Origin: an uncultured Marinobacter sp.
GTDB taxonomy: Bacteria; Pseudomonadota; Gammaproteobacteria; Pseudomonadales; Oleiphilaceae
Assembly: GCF_913055835.1 (NCBI RefSeq)
Contig: NZ_CAJXKQ010000006.1
Location: 62,001 to 126,000 of the forward strand
Direction of reading: 5' to 3'
DNA: 64,000 nucleotides
Part shown: piece by piece, positions 35,595-45,102 of the stretch
Numbering within the stretch: the stretch's first letter is position 1
Layout of the letters: each line of letters starts with the position of its first letter
Translations under genes and position numbers: made by a program
Notes under the pieces: generated by a model
The model's input: only the letters and a program-made list of their open reading frames with translations
Databases searched by the model: none
What the model was told of the DNA's origin: nothing

Positions 35595-36944
35595 ATGCAG
35601 ATTATTGAAACTGTCCTCGCACTCGCGCTTACCCTGGGCATCCTGGTGACCCTTCACGAATACGGTCATTTCTGGGTGGCCCGGCGTTGTGGCGTGAAGG
35701 TGCTTCGCTTTTCTGTCGGTTTCGGGAAGCCGATGTTTTCCTGGTATGACAAGCATGGAACCGAGTTTGCGGTCGCTGCCATTCCGCTGGGCGGCTACGT
35801 CAAGATGCTGGATGAGCGCGAAGGCCCGGTTCCGGAGGAATTAAGAGAGCAGGCCTTCACGTCAAAGCCTCCCGGCCAGCGTATAGCCATCGCGGCGGCC
35901 GGCCCCTTGGCCAACTTCATTTTTGCCATCTTTGCCTACTGGCTGTTGAGCGTGGTGGGCGTTACCCATGTTGCGCCCATCGTCGGGCAGATTGCCGATG
36001 AGAGTGTGGCCGAGAGGGTAGGGTTGCAGGAAGGCATGGAGATTCACGCGGTGGATGGCCATCGTGTCAGTTCCTGGCGTGATGTGAATATGCGTATTCT
36101 GGAGCGGACCGGCGAGCATGGTCTGATCTCCATGGAGGTTTCCGAGGATGGTGCTCGCGGCACCGTCAGCGGTGAGCTTTCCGGATGGGGCCTGAGTGAT
36201 GATACGCCCAATCCGTTAGCGGAATTCGGAATCACGCCGTGGCGACCCGCTGTGCCCCCGGTATTGGGGCAGATTTCCGAAGGTGGTCGTGCGCAGGCTG
36301 CAGGGCTGCAACCCGGGGATCGCATTGTCGCTGTGAATGGAGAGCCGGTCAGCAGCTGGTTTGAGCTGGTCGAGTTTATTCAGAATGCTCCGGAGCAGAC
36401 ACTTCAGGTTACGCTGGAGCGCAATGGTACGGAACGATCTGTCAGCGTGACACCAGAGGCCAGGACCCAGGAAAGTGGTGAGTCGATCGGTTTTGTCGGT
36501 GCGGGCGTGGAAGCGATCTCATGGCCGGACGAGGTCCTGCGTGATGTCAGCTACGGTCCGTTTGCTGCCATTCCGGTTGCCCTCAGCGAAACCTGGGCAG
36601 ACACCCGATTAACACTGGTGGCCATCAAGAAAATGGTCACCGGGCTGTTGTCGCCCACAAATCTCAGTGGCCCGATCACCATTGCCCGGGTTGCTGAAGC
36701 CAGTGTCAGTTCGGGGTTCGAAGACTTTGTGCGTTTTCTGGCTTATCTCAGCGTCAGTCTGGGTATTCTGAACCTCCTGCCTGTACCGGTACTTGATGGT
36801 GGTCATATCGTTTACTACACCATCGAAGCTCTTCGGGGAAAGCCGCTTTCCGAGCAGGCTCAGGCGTTTGGATTACGAATTGGTATGGCAATGATCCTCA
36901 CATTAATGGTGTTTGCTCTTTACAACGACCTGATGCGGTTGTGA
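35595..36944 (+). CDS. rseP: RIP-type site-2 zinc metalloprotease RseP
   Basis: A 449-residue inner-membrane protease that cuts RseA within the membrane in the sigma-E stress response and trims signal-peptide remnants. The zinc site HEYGH is at 21-25 in the first helix. Two PDZ domains sit in the periplasmic region (around GLQEGMEIHAVDGHRV and GLQPGDRIVAVNGEPVSSW). The third metal ligand is in LLPVPVLDGGHIVYY. The gene order dxr-rseP-bamA is the conserved one, with 49-base and 44-base spacers. Confidence 0.96.
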   Translation: MQIIETVLALALTLGILVTLHEYGHFWVARRCGVKVLRFSVGFGKPMFSWYDKHGTEFAVAAIPLGGYVKMLDEREGPVPEELREQAFTSKPPGQRIAIAAAGPLANFIFAIFAYWLLSVVGVTHVAPIVGQIADESVAERVGLQEGMEIHAVDGHRVSSWRDVNMRILERTGEHGLISMEVSEDGARGTVSGELSGWGLSDDTPNPLAEFGITPWRPAVPPVLGQISEGGRAQAAGLQPGDRIVAVNGEPVSSWFELVEFIQNAPEQTLQVTLERNGTERSVSVTPEARTQESGESIGFVGAGVEAISWPDEVLRDVSYGPFAAIPVALSETWADTRLTLVAIKKMVTGLLSPTNLSGPITIARVAEASVSSGFEDFVRFLAYLSVSLGILNLLPVPVLDGGHIVYYTIEALRGKPLSEQAQAFGLRIGMAMILTLMVFALYNDLMRL

Positions 36945-36988
36945 GAATTGCGGGCTCCTTACGCGCATTAACCAGGCGAAATATTTGA

Positions 36989-39307
36989 ATGAGACGTTCT
37001 CTTCTAGGTGTAGCCGTTGGCCTCGCTGTAGCCGTGTCCGGCCTGAAGCCAGCACTTGCTAATCAGTTCACTGTTGCGGATATTGAGGTGGAAGGCTTGC
37101 AGAGGGTATCTGCGGGTACGGTTTTCTCCGCCTTCCCCATCAACATCGGAGAGCAGGTGGATGAGACCGAGCTGGCTGATGCGATCAAATCGCTCTTCCG
37201 GACCGGGCTCTTTACCGACATTGAGGCCAGCCGGGATGCAGGCGTACTGATCCTGACGGTTCTCGAACGCCCCTCCATTAGTGACATCGAGATCGAGGGC
37301 AACAAGAACATCGAAACCGAAATGTTAATGGACGCGCTGGCGGGAGCTGGACTCCAGGAAGGACAGGTGTTCCGGCGCGCAACCCTTGAACGTCTGGAGC
37401 TGGAAATACTGCGCTCCTACATTGCTCAGGGGCGCTACAACGCCCGGGTAAAGGCAACGGCGGAAGAGCTGCCCAGGAATCGTGTAGCGATTCGTCTGGA
37501 CATCAACGAAGGCTCTGTCGCTGCGATTCACCACATCAATCTGATCGGCAACCAGGACTTCAGCGACGAGGAGCTCCAGGAACTGTTCGAGCTGCAGACG
37601 ACGAGCTGGTGGAACTCCATTACGAATTCCGACAAGTATGCCAGAGAGCGTCTGAGCGGCGATCTGGAGTCGCTCAGGTCATTTTATCTCGATCGCGGTT
37701 ATCTGGATTTCAACGTTGAATCCAGTCAGGTGTCTATTTCGCCAGACAAGCAAAAAGTCTTCATCGCGATTGCCCTGAATGAAGGCCCCCAGTACACCAT
37801 TTCCGAGATTAACCTCCGCGGTGATCTCATCGTAGGGGAAGAGGAGCTGCGCTCGCTTATTCCAGTTGAAGAAGGTGACGTTTTCTCCCGCTCCCGAATG
37901 ACGGCTATTTCTGAATCCCTGGCATTCCGGCTTGGCCGGGAAGGCTATGCCTTTGCCAACGTGAATGCCGTTCCCGAACCCGGCGAGAACAATACGGCTG
38001 CTGTTACTTTCTTTGTGGAGCCTGGTAAACGGGCGTATGTGCGCAGAATCAATTTCGACGGGAACGTTTCTACCCGCGACGATGTTCTGCGCCAGGAAAT
38101 GACGCAGATGGAAGGTGGTGTTGCGTCTTCCGACCGAATCGAGTTTTCCAAAACCAAGCTTGAGCGTCTTGGTTTCTTCCAGACAGTCAATGTGGATACC
38201 GTCCCAGTGCCCGGCACCGATGACCTGGTTGACGTGAACTATTCCGTGGAAGAGCAGCCGACCGGGAGCCTCTCTGCCTCTGTCGGCTTTTCCCAGGATT
38301 CCGGGGTTATTCTCGGTGCCAATGTTTCCGAGAATAACTTCTTTGGTACCGGTAAGCGGGTGTCATTTGGCGTGAACGTCAGCGATTCCATCAAGAGTGC
38401 GAACATCTCCTACCTCGACCCGTACTACACCGTGGATGGAGTGAGCCGCGGGTTCAGCGTATTCGCCCGGGAGACTGATTATGAAGAGGAAGATATTTCC
38501 TCATTCCTGCTGGATGAGTACGGTGGCCGCGTTACCTTCGGCTACCCTACGGACAGTATTACCCGCCTGAACTTTGGCGCCGGTGTGACCCAGTCGAATT
38601 TGAAGGAAGGGCTCTTCACCTCGCAGGAAGTAAGTGAGTTTATCGATGAGGAAGGTGACTCGTTCACCAACTTCTTCCTGTTTGGGAGCTGGCGCCGCAG
38701 TACCCTGAACCGTGGCGTGCTGCCCACGGATGGTTACAGCCACTCGCTGTCGCTGGATGTGGCGGTTCCGGGTAGTGACCTGACGTTCTACAAAGCCACC
38801 CATAAAACCGATTTCTACTATCCTGTGACTGACAACAATCGCTGGGTGCTCCGGGCAAGGTCAGAGATTGGTTACGGGGATGGCTATGGTGATCGTAGCC
38901 AGATGCCGTTTTACGAACATTTCTATACCGGTGGCTATGGTTCGGTTCGTGGGTACGAAGCCAACTCGTTGGGCCTCAGGGCAACCAATAACGTCAACGA
39001 CCTGTCGGATCCGGATCCGTTCGGGGGTAACCTTTTGACCGAGGGTGGTCTGGAGCTGATATTCCCGACGCCGTTTGCCGGCGATACCCGCTCAATGAGA
39101 ACCGCGTTCTTCCTGGATGCCGGCCAGGTGTTCGATACGGCTCGCGGTTTTGATCCGAAGCTGAGTGAAATCAGGACGGCAGCCGGCGTTGGCTTCCAAT
39201 GGATAACGGCAGTAGGCCCGCTGGCCTTCAGCCTTGCTTATCCGCTGAATGATAAGGCTGGAGATGACACCCAAGTGTTCCAGTTCTCACTGGGCCAGAC
39301 CTTCTAA
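36989..39307 (+). CDS. bamA: Outer-membrane protein assembly factor BamA
   Basis: 772 residues of the Omp85 family. Signal peptide 1-24 or so (cleaved after ALA). Five POTRA domains follow (first FTVADIEVEGLQRVSAGTVF, last FFVEPGKRAYVRRINFDGN), then a 16-strand barrel. The barrel's lid-loop motif is GYGSVRGYEANSLG, and the last residue is Phe (FQFSLGQTF), the usual C-terminal signal of barrel proteins. It folds and inserts outer-membrane proteins with BamB-E encoded elsewhere. Confidence 0.97.
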   Translation: MRRSLLGVAVGLAVAVSGLKPALANQFTVADIEVEGLQRVSAGTVFSAFPINIGEQVDETELADAIKSLFRTGLFTDIEASRDAGVLILTVLERPSISDIEIEGNKNIETEMLMDALAGAGLQEGQVFRRATLERLELEILRSYIAQGRYNARVKATAEELPRNRVAIRLDINEGSVAAIHHINLIGNQDFSDEELQELFELQTTSWWNSITNSDKYARERLSGDLESLRSFYLDRGYLDFNVESSQVSISPDKQKVFIAIALNEGPQYTISEINLRGDLIVGEEELRSLIPVEEGDVFSRSRMTAISESLAFRLGREGYAFANVNAVPEPGENNTAAVTFFVEPGKRAYVRRINFDGNVSTRDDVLRQEMTQMEGGVASSDRIEFSKTKLERLGFFQTVNVDTVPVPGTDDLVDVNYSVEEQPTGSLSASVGFSQDSGVILGANVSENNFFGTGKRVSFGVNVSDSIKSANISYLDPYYTVDGVSRGFSVFARETDYEEEDISSFLLDEYGGRVTFGYPTDSITRLNFGAGVTQSNLKEGLFTSQEVSEFIDEEGDSFTNFFLFGSWRRSTLNRGVLPTDGYSHSLSLDVAVPGSDLTFYKATHKTDFYYPVTDNNRWVLRARSEIGYGDGYGDRSQMPFYEHFYTGGYGSVRGYEANSLGLRATNNVNDLSDPDPFGGNLLTEGGLELIFPTPFAGDTRSMRTAFFLDAGQVFDTARGFDPKLSEIRTAAGVGFQWITAVGPLAFSLAYPLNDKAGDDTQVFQFSLGQTF

Positions 39308-39352
39308 AGAATGGATAATAACAATCTACGGATGAAAACCAGGAGAAAACCA

Positions 39353-39850
39353 ATGTCCCGATTTTTGTTGATGTTCGCTGCTGTGATCATGGCGTTTTCA
39401 TTCCCGGCGATGGCCGAAACCCGGATTGGTGTGGTCGATCTGCGTCAGGCTCTGTTCTCGTCCGACGATGCCAAGACCTTCAGTGAATCGCTTCAAAAAG
39501 ATTTTGCCGGCGACGAAGCCCGGGTGCGTGAAGCCCAGGAGGCAGCACGGAAACTTCAGGAGCGCCTGGAGAAGGATGGAGCCATGATGAACGAGAGCGA
39601 GCGCAACAAGCTGGCCGGCGAGTTCCAGGAAAAGGTAAAGGAATTCAACTTCCTGAAGCAGCGGCTGGATTCGACTGTGAATCAGCGCAAGCAGGCGTTT
39701 CTCGAGCAGGCCCGCCCCGAGGTGGACGCAGCGGTCAAGGAACTTCTTGAGGAAAATAACCTCGATCTGATCCTGCCAAGTGAAGCGGTTGTTTATGTAA
39801 AGCCGGAAATGAATCTGACCTCTCAGCTTCTTGAAAAACTGAACCGTTAA
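39353..39850 (+). CDS. skp: Periplasmic chaperone Skp (OmpH)
   Basis: 165 residues with a cleavable signal peptide (MSRFLLMFAAVIMAFSFPAMA), a small beta body (RIGVVDLRQALFSSDDA) and a long charged helical hairpin (residues about 45-125) forming the tentacles of the trimer that cages unfolded barrel proteins. A strong AGGAG site lies seven bases from ATG 39353. The family is divergent in sequence; position between bamA and lpxD confirms identity. Confidence 0.93.
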   Translation: MSRFLLMFAAVIMAFSFPAMAETRIGVVDLRQALFSSDDAKTFSESLQKDFAGDEARVREAQEAARKLQERLEKDGAMMNESERNKLAGEFQEKVKEFNFLKQRLDSTVNQRKQAFLEQARPEVDAAVKELLEENNLDLILPSEAVVYVKPEMNLTSQLLEKLNR

Positions 39851-39897
39851 TCTGTGACGGGCACCCCGGTGCCCTGATCGTTGCTTGGGAGCTCGCA

Positions 39898-40923
39898 ATG
39901 ACAGAAAGGTCCTATCGCCTTGGGGATATCGCCAATGCCCTGGGTGCGGAGCTACGGGGTGATCCTGATGTAAAGGTATCGGGTCTGGCGACGTTGCAGG
40001 CGGCCGGTCCCGGACAGATCAGCTTTCTGGCAAATCCATCCTATGGCAAGTATCTGGCGGATACGCGTGCTTCCGCCGTAATCGTCTCACCTGCCGCGGC
40101 CAAAGATGCTCCGACCAATGTCCTGTTACTGGACAACCCCTATCTCGGCTACGCTCGTTTGAGCCATTGGTTCGATCCCGCGCCTGTTCCTTCCCCCGGG
40201 GTTCACTCAACCGCAGTCGTAGACCCGTCCGCTACTATTGCTGAGGATGCCAGTATAGGTCCTAACGTGGTAGTGGAGGCCGAGGCAGATATTGGAGAGA
40301 AAGTGGTTGTAGGGGCGGGGTCCATTATTGGTGCCCGCACCATTATTGGCGCCCGGACTCTCATCCGGCCCCGTGTGACATTGGCTCACGACGTGGTGAT
40401 TGGCGAGCGGTGCCACATACTCAGTGGCGCAGTCATCGGCTCCGACGGTTTTGGTTTCGCCAATGAGAAGGGTGTATGGCACCGAATTGCGCAGCTCGGG
40501 CGGGTTGTGCTCGGCAATGATGTGGAAGTGGGGGCCAACACCACTATTGATCGCGGGGCATTGGATGACACCGTGATTGGCAATGGAGTGAAGCTCGATA
40601 ACCTGATCCAGATTGCCCATAACGTATGCATCGGCGACCACAGCGCCATGGCGGCGATGGTTGGCATTGCCGGCAGCACTCGGATTGGTCGGCACTGTGT
40701 TTTCGGTGGTGCGTCTGGAGTGGCTGGCCATCTGGAAATCGCAGATCAGGTCCATCTGACCGGTATGACTCTGGTAACCGGTGATATCCGGGAGTCAGGT
40801 GTCTATTCATCTGGCACCAGTGCCGATACTAACCGTCAATGGCGCAAGAATGCTGTGCGCTTCCGGCAGCTGGATGTTCTGGCTCGACGGGTAAAAGAAC
40901 TGGAAAAGAAATTAGAGGGCTGA
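39898..40923 (+). CDS. lpxD: UDP-3-O-(3-hydroxyacyl)glucosamine N-acyltransferase
   Basis: 341 residues. The third step of lipid A synthesis adds an N-linked 3-hydroxyacyl chain from ACP. An N-terminal uridine-binding domain ([17 protein letters not shown]) precedes a left-handed beta-helix of many hexapeptide repeats. The catalytic His lies in [21 protein letters not shown] (cited by its IAHNV start), and the C-terminus is a short helix ([16 protein letters not shown]). It is followed 11 bases later by fabZ. Confidence 0.96.
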   Translation: MTERSYRLGDIANALGAELRGDPDVKVSGLATLQAAGPGQISFLANPSYGKYLADTRASAVIVSPAAAKDAPTNVLLLDNPYLGYARLSHWFDPAPVPSPGVHSTAVVDPSATIAEDASIGPNVVVEAEADIGEKVVVGAGSIIGARTIIGARTLIRPRVTLAHDVVIGERCHILSGAVIGSDGFGFANEKGVWHRIAQLGRVVLGNDVEVGANTTIDRGALDDTVIGNGVKLDNLIQIAHNVCIGDHSAMAAMVGIAGSTRIGRHCVFGGASGVAGHLEIADQVHLTGMTLVTGDIRESGVYSSGTSADTNRQWRKNAVRFRQLDVLARRVKELEKKLEG

Positions 40924-40934
40924 GGCCGATCAAC

Positions 40935-41372
40935 ATGATGAACATCGACGAAATTCTGGAATACCTGCCGCACCGATACCCGTTTCTGCTGGTGGATCGG
41001 GTAACGGAGGTCGAGAAGGGAAAATCGATCAAGGGCTACAAGAATATTTCGTTCAACGAGCCGTTCTTCCAGGGCCATTTCCCGAACAACCCGATCATGC
41101 CGGGCGTATTAATTATTGAGGCCATGGCCCAGCTGTCGGGCATTCTCGGTTTTGTGACCGTGGGCCGGAAACCTTCTGACGGCGTGGTACAATATCTCGC
41201 CGGTTCCAGTAAGGCCCGGTTCAAACGCCCGGTGTTGCCAGGGGATCAGTTGTGCATGGAGTCGGAACTTATCTCCGGTAAACGGGGCATTTATAAATTC
41301 GAATGTCGCGCGCTGGTCGACGGTGAAGTCGTCTGCGTGGCAGAGATTCTGACCGCTGAGAGAGAAGTTTGA
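40935..41372 (+). CDS. fabZ: 3-hydroxyacyl-ACP dehydratase FabZ
   Basis: 145 residues of the hot-dog fold. It dehydrates 3-hydroxyacyl-ACP in fatty-acid synthesis and so competes with LpxA/LpxD for substrate. Motifs are [33 protein letters not shown] (catalytic His and Glu) and the C-terminal [17 protein letters not shown] 40935 is preceded by GAGG nine bases away. Its stop TGA shares a base with the lpxA start (TGATG). Confidence 0.96.
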   Translation: MMNIDEILEYLPHRYPFLLVDRVTEVEKGKSIKGYKNISFNEPFFQGHFPNNPIMPGVLIIEAMAQLSGILGFVTVGRKPSDGVVQYLAGSSKARFKRPVLPGDQLCMESELISGKRGIYKFECRALVDGEVVCVAEILTAEREV

Positions 41373-42163
41373 TGGCGACAAATGACTGGTCGGGTGTCCA
41401 TCCTCAGGCGATTGTAGACCCGTCAGCCAGGCTCGGGGACAACGTCACGGTTGGGCCCTGGAGTTACGTTGGCCCGGATGTGGAGATCGGCGATGGTACC
41501 GAGATCCTGTCCCACGTGGTTGTTAAGGGGCCCACGGTCATCGGCCGCAACAACCGCATCTTCCAGTTCTCCAGTATTGGTGAAGAGTGTCAGGACAAGA
41601 AATACGCGGGCGAGCCAACCACACTGGTTATTGGCGACAACAATGTCATTCGCGAGAATTGCACTATCCACCGAGGCACAGTCCAGGATCGTGGTGAAAC
41701 CCGTATTGGCAGCGGTAACCTTTTGATGGCTTACGTGCATGTCGCCCATGATTGTATTGTGGGGGACAACACCATCCTGGCCAATTGCGCGACCCTTGCG
41801 GGCCATGTTTCGGTCGGTGATTTTGCCATTCTGGGCGGTGGCACCATGGTGCACCAGTTCTGCCATATTGGTCCGCACAGCATGGCGGCCGGTGGCAGCA
41901 TCGTTCTCAAGGACATCCCGGCCTATGTGATGGCAAGCGGTCAGTCAGCCGAGCCACATGGCATGAATGTCGAGGGTCTCAAGCGCCGCGGTTTCAGCAA
42001 AGAGGTTCTGCTGGCCTTGCGCCGGGCCTACAAGGTCATCTACCGCCAGGGACTCACGACCGAGCAGGCCGTCGAAGAACTCGAGAAATCCTATTCCGAT
42101 GTTGCGGAGATTCGGCCGCTCATTGACTCCCTGCGTGGCGCACACCGCGGCATCATCCGCTAG
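41372..42163 (+). CDS. lpxA: UDP-N-acetylglucosamine acyltransferase
   Basis: 263 residues. The first lipid A step adds a 3-hydroxyacyl chain to the 3-OH of UDP-GlcNAc. Features are a left-handed beta-helix (HPQAIVDPSARLGDNVTVGP), the catalytic His in YVHVAHDCIVGDNTILAN, the chain-length ruler region GGGTMVHQFCHIG, and the C-terminal helical domain with NVEGLKRRGFSKEVL. It overlaps the fabZ stop by one base, so it is translationally coupled. Confidence 0.96.
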   Translation: MATNDWSGVHPQAIVDPSARLGDNVTVGPWSYVGPDVEIGDGTEILSHVVVKGPTVIGRNNRIFQFSSIGEECQDKKYAGEPTTLVIGDNNVIRENCTIHRGTVQDRGETRIGSGNLLMAYVHVAHDCIVGDNTILANCATLAGHVSVGDFAILGGGTMVHQFCHIGPHSMAAGGSIVLKDIPAYVMASGQSAEPHGMNVEGLKRRGFSKEVLLALRRAYKVIYRQGLTTEQAVEELEKSYSDVAEIRPLIDSLRGAHRGIIR

Positions 42164-42181
42164 CCCGGCAGGAGCCTGTCG

Positions 42182-43363
42182 GTGACAGATCTTTCTCACG
42201 CGACCATCAGCGAACGCAAAATCACATTCGCAATCATTGCCGGGGAGGCATCGGGAGATATCCTCGGTGCCGGTCTGATTCGTTCGCTCCGTCAGCGCTA
42301 TCCTCGGGCCCGATTCGTAGGAATTGGCGGTGAGGAAATGGTAGCTGAGGGTTTTCATTCCCTGGTGCCGATGGAGCGCCTGTCGGTCATGGGGCTGGTG
42401 GAGGTCCTGGGGCGAATCCGTGAGCTGTTCAGTATCCGGGCTCGGCTGCTGGACTATTTCTTCAAGACCCCGCCGGATGTGGTCATTGGTATCGATTCCC
42501 CGGATTTCACTCTAGCGATCGAACGGCGCTGCCGCGAGGCCGGCATTCTTTCTGTCCATTATGTCAGCCCTTCAGTCTGGGCCTGGCGGCAGAAGCGGAT
42601 TTTTAAAATCGCCAAGTCGGTCAACCTGATGCTGACTCTGTTCCCGTTCGAGGCGAGGTTTTATGAAGAGCATCAGGTGCCTGTTGCATTCGTGGGGCAC
42701 CCCCTGGCGGATCGCATTCCCATGGAGCCCGATACTCTGAAGATGCGGGAGTCGCTGGGTATAGATCCTGGTGCGTCCGTGTTGGCGGTCCTGCCGGGCA
42801 GCCGGGCAGGGGAGGTGGACAGGCTGGGTACCCTGTTTCTGGAGGCTTCTCGCTGGATCCAGGAAAGGCGCCCGGATCTTCAACTGGTGATTCCCTGTGT
42901 AAACCGTGAACGCGAAAAGCAGGTGCGCGATCTGGTCGATGCACTTGAGGTCAAACTGCCGGTTACGATTGTGCGAGGCCGGTCCAGAGATGTGATGGCC
43001 GCCTCTGACGTGGTTTTGCTGGCTTCCGGAACGGCGACCCTGGAAGCGATGCTGCTGAAAAAGCCGATGGTAGTGGGCTATCGTTTGAGCGGATTCAGCT
43101 ACGCACTTTTGTCCCGGCTGGTGAAGGTGCCCCACGTGGCATTGCCCAATCTGCTGGGAAAACGCCAGCTGGTGCCGGAGCTGCTCCAGGACGACGCAAC
43201 GGCCGAAAGCCTGGGGGCAGCAGTACTTGAGCGCCTGGAGAATACCGAGGAAAGGGTGCGGCTCAAAGAGGCCTTCACCGATTTGCACCATACTCTGAAG
43301 CAGGATGCCGACGAAAAGGCAGCCCAGGCGATCTCGGATCTGGTGGAGCGGGGTGCGCACTGA
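42182..43363 (+). CDS. lpxB: Lipid-A-disaccharide synthase
   Basis: A 393-residue GT19 transferase joining UDP-diacyl-GlcN and lipid X into the lipid A disaccharide at the membrane face. Motifs are [57 protein letters not shown] and [16 protein letters not shown], and a late [20 protein letters not shown] (two blocks). Start is GTG 42182 with AGGAG upstream. Its last base is the first base of rnhB (TGATG). Confidence 0.96.
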   Translation: MTDLSHATISERKITFAIIAGEASGDILGAGLIRSLRQRYPRARFVGIGGEEMVAEGFHSLVPMERLSVMGLVEVLGRIRELFSIRARLLDYFFKTPPDVVIGIDSPDFTLAIERRCREAGILSVHYVSPSVWAWRQKRIFKIAKSVNLMLTLFPFEARFYEEHQVPVAFVGHPLADRIPMEPDTLKMRESLGIDPGASVLAVLPGSRAGEVDRLGTLFLEASRWIQERRPDLQLVIPCVNREREKQVRDLVDALEVKLPVTIVRGRSRDVMAASDVVLLASGTATLEAMLLKKPMVVGYRLSGFSYALLSRLVKVPHVALPNLLGKRQLVPELLQDDATAESLGAAVLERLENTEERVRLKEAFTDLHHTLKQDADEKAAQAISDLVERGAH

Positions 43364-44052
43364 TGCCGAAGACTCCTTTACCACCTTTCGAATGTCGCTA
43401 TACGGGTTCGCTACTGGCCGGTGTGGACGAAGTCGGTCGGGGCCCGCTGATCGGCGCTGTTGTGACCGCCGCGGTGATCCTGGATCCGGATCGGCCGATA
43501 GCAGGCCTTGCTGACTCGAAGAAGTTGACTGAAAAACGTCGTGACTCCCTCTATAAGCAGATTCTGGAGCATGCCAAAGCCTGGAGCATCGGCCGCTGTG
43601 AGGCCCATGAAATCGACGAGCTGAATATCTATCAGGCCACAATGTTGGCGATGGAGCGTGCGGTTGCGGGATTGGCTATCGCGCCTGAATACGTTCTGGT
43701 GGACGGAAACCGTTGCCCAAAATGGCACTGGCCGTCGGAGCCTGTGATCAAGGGTGATGGCCGTGTGGAAGCCATCAGCGCAGCTTCCATAATTGCCAAG
43801 GTAACCCGTGATCGGGAGATGGAAGCGCTCGAGGCGCGCTTCCCCGGGTTCGGTTTGGCGCAGCACAAAGGCTACCCGACGCCGGTCCATCTGGAAGCCC
43901 TGCGCCGGCTCGGTGCAACCGCCGAGCACCGCCGCTCCTTTCGCCCGGTTCAGGAGGTGATCGAGCAGGTGGGTTTCTATCGCGAGGAGGTAGTGGCGCC
44001 AGAACCCGACCAACTCCGATACCGAGCCGACCTTTTTGAAGATATTGATTGA
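43363..44052 (+). CDS. rnhB: Ribonuclease HII
   Basis: 229 residues. It nicks RNA-DNA hybrids at single ribonucleotides misincorporated in DNA. The catalytic acids are visible in [15 protein letters not shown] (Asp-Glu), [21 protein letters not shown] (Asp) and [15 protein letters not shown] with Asp. It is the final gene of the lipid A operon, here not followed by dnaE as in enterics. The -35 of the next tRNA promoter overlaps its stop codon. Confidence 0.95.
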   Translation: MPKTPLPPFECRYTGSLLAGVDEVGRGPLIGAVVTAAVILDPDRPIAGLADSKKLTEKRRDSLYKQILEHAKAWSIGRCEAHEIDELNIYQATMLAMERAVAGLAIAPEYVLVDGNRCPKWHWPSEPVIKGDGRVEAISAASIIAKVTRDREMEALEARFPGFGLAQHKGYPTPVHLEALRRLGATAEHRRSFRPVQEVIEQVGFYREEVVAPEPDQLRYRADLFEDID

Positions 44053-44077
44053 CAGCGCTGCGTTCAATCCTTAATAT
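44049..44077 (+). promoter_or_regulatory. Promoter of the initiator tRNA gene
   Basis: TTGACA (44049-44054) and TAATAT (44072-44077) are separated by exactly 17 bases. The following ACGCGCACG is a GC-rich discriminator, as in promoters under stringent control. It overlaps the stop codon of rnhB and lies 46 bases before the tRNA. Confidence 0.9.
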
Positions 44078-44122
44078 ACGCGCACGTTGATCGGGGGTGG
44101 CCCGGTCAACAGCCAGTTTTGA

Positions 44123-44199
<77 letters not shown>

Positions 44200-44207
44200 T
44201 TATTTGA

Positions 44208-44240
44208 ACAAAGCCCGCTTTTGCGGGCTTTGTCGTTTTC
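44208..44240 (+). terminator. Terminator of the initiator tRNA gene
   Basis: ACAAAGCCCGC pairs with GCGGGCTTTGT around a TTTT loop, followed by CGTTTTC. It lies directly after the tRNA CCA end. Confidence 0.85.
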
Positions 44241-44241
44241 A

Positions 44242-44334
44242 GGCGGGGGCTTTTGAGTCGCCGACTCTTTTTAAGCACTGCGTGCTGCAGTGTCGGCGCC
44301 GCGAACGCACAGTCGCGTTCGCTCCCCGCTACCA
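44242..44334 (+). pseudogene. tRNA-like remnant with CCA end
   Basis: GCGGGG (44243-44248) can pair with CCCCGC (44324-44329), which is followed by TACCA. The last eleven bases equal the 3' end of the initiator tRNA just upstream. Between these arms are further pairings: CACTGC/GCAGTG (44276-44281 / 44287-44292), GAGTC/GACTC (44255-44259 / 44263-44267) and GCGAACGC/GCGTTCGC (44301-44308 / 44315-44322). No recognisable anticodon arm remains. I read it as a decayed duplicate of the tRNA or a tRNA-like RNA. Confidence 0.5.
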
Positions 44335-44340
44335 CTGCAG

Positions 44341-44367
44341 AAAAGGCCCGCGTTTGCGGGCCTTTTT
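44341..44367 (+). terminator. Terminator after the tRNA-like remnant
   Basis: AAAAGGCCCGC / GCGGGCCTTTTT with a GTTT loop. It is a second, separate intrinsic terminator of the same type as the one after the tRNA, which suggests the remnant was, or is, a transcription unit. Confidence 0.85.
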
Positions 44368-44606
44368 GCTATACAGATCCTCCGATTTCCGTGCCGGTTT
44401 AGACTTTCTTACAATGCTGACCGCAACTGCAACCCTCCTCCAGGCAAGTTTTTGCTCGCCTAATCAGTAACTTCCCTTGTTTTATTACGAGTCCCTGACG
44501 GGAAATTGACATTTTCGTAATTAGGAAATTGACTGCTATCACACCGATAATCGTCCACGTTTTATACAATTTAACAAAGTCGACGATATATTGGTGCTAA
44601 ATGCAT
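44368..44606. other. A+T-rich spacer before the FN3-like lipoprotein
   Basis: About 240 bases, clearly richer in A+T than the flanking genes. TTGACATTTTCG (44507 onward) and a repeated AAATTGAC suggest a promoter, but I cannot find a matching -10 at good spacing. No ORF is called. Confidence 0.5.
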
Positions 44607-45071
44607 ATGAAACGCGTCATCAAAGTGTCACAGGCATGGATCGCCGCGTTTGTTCTGGGAGCAGTTCTCACGGGCTGTGGGGGTGGCTCATCGGGTAGTA
44701 CTAGCGCCGTATCACCGGGTGATTCCGGAGGTTCGGTTGGTTCAGGCAATCCGGTTGATTCAGGTGACGTTGGTGGTCAGGATCCTTCTCCTGAACGCTC
44801 CGCAGTCCTGAGCTGGAGCGCCCCGCTGACCCGTGTGAACGGCGAGAGCATCCCGATGGGCGAGCTCGACAGATATGTGATCCGATACGGCCAGAATGCG
44901 GACGAGCTGAGCGAAGAGGTTGTCGTCACCAATGCCCAGGCCGAGGCGGAAATGTCCTACGAAGTGAGTGGGCTGGACGTCGGTACCTGGTATTTCACCA
45001 TCCAGGTTCAGGATACCAATGGGCTGATCAGTGAGCCCTCTGATATTGTAAGTAAATCGATCCGTTCCTGA
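44607..45071 (+). CDS. FN3-like domain lipoprotein
   Basis: 154 residues. The lipoprotein signal peptide ends in LTGC (Cys24) and is followed by a Gly/Ser-rich linker (residues 25-62). One fibronectin-III-like domain comes next: AVLSWSAPLTRVNGE, LDRYVIRYGQNADEL, YEVSGLDVGTWYFTIQVQDTN (last block shortened), SEPSDIVS. It is probably anchored in the outer membrane and exposed for binding; no partner is known. ATG 44607 gives a normal signal peptide; ATG 44601 is in frame. It converges on the CHASE2 kinase gene, with a CTGGCCT/AGGCCAG hairpin (45076-45111) between. Confidence 0.78.
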   Translation: MKRVIKVSQAWIAAFVLGAVLTGCGGGSSGSTSAVSPGDSGGSVGSGNPVDSGDVGGQDPSPERSAVLSWSAPLTRVNGESIPMGELDRYVIRYGQNADELSEEVVVTNAQAEAEMSYEVSGLDVGTWYFTIQVQDTNGLISEPSDIVSKSIRS

Positions 45072-45102
45072 GAGCCTGGCCTCGGGCCTGAAGTGTGCAG
45101 TC

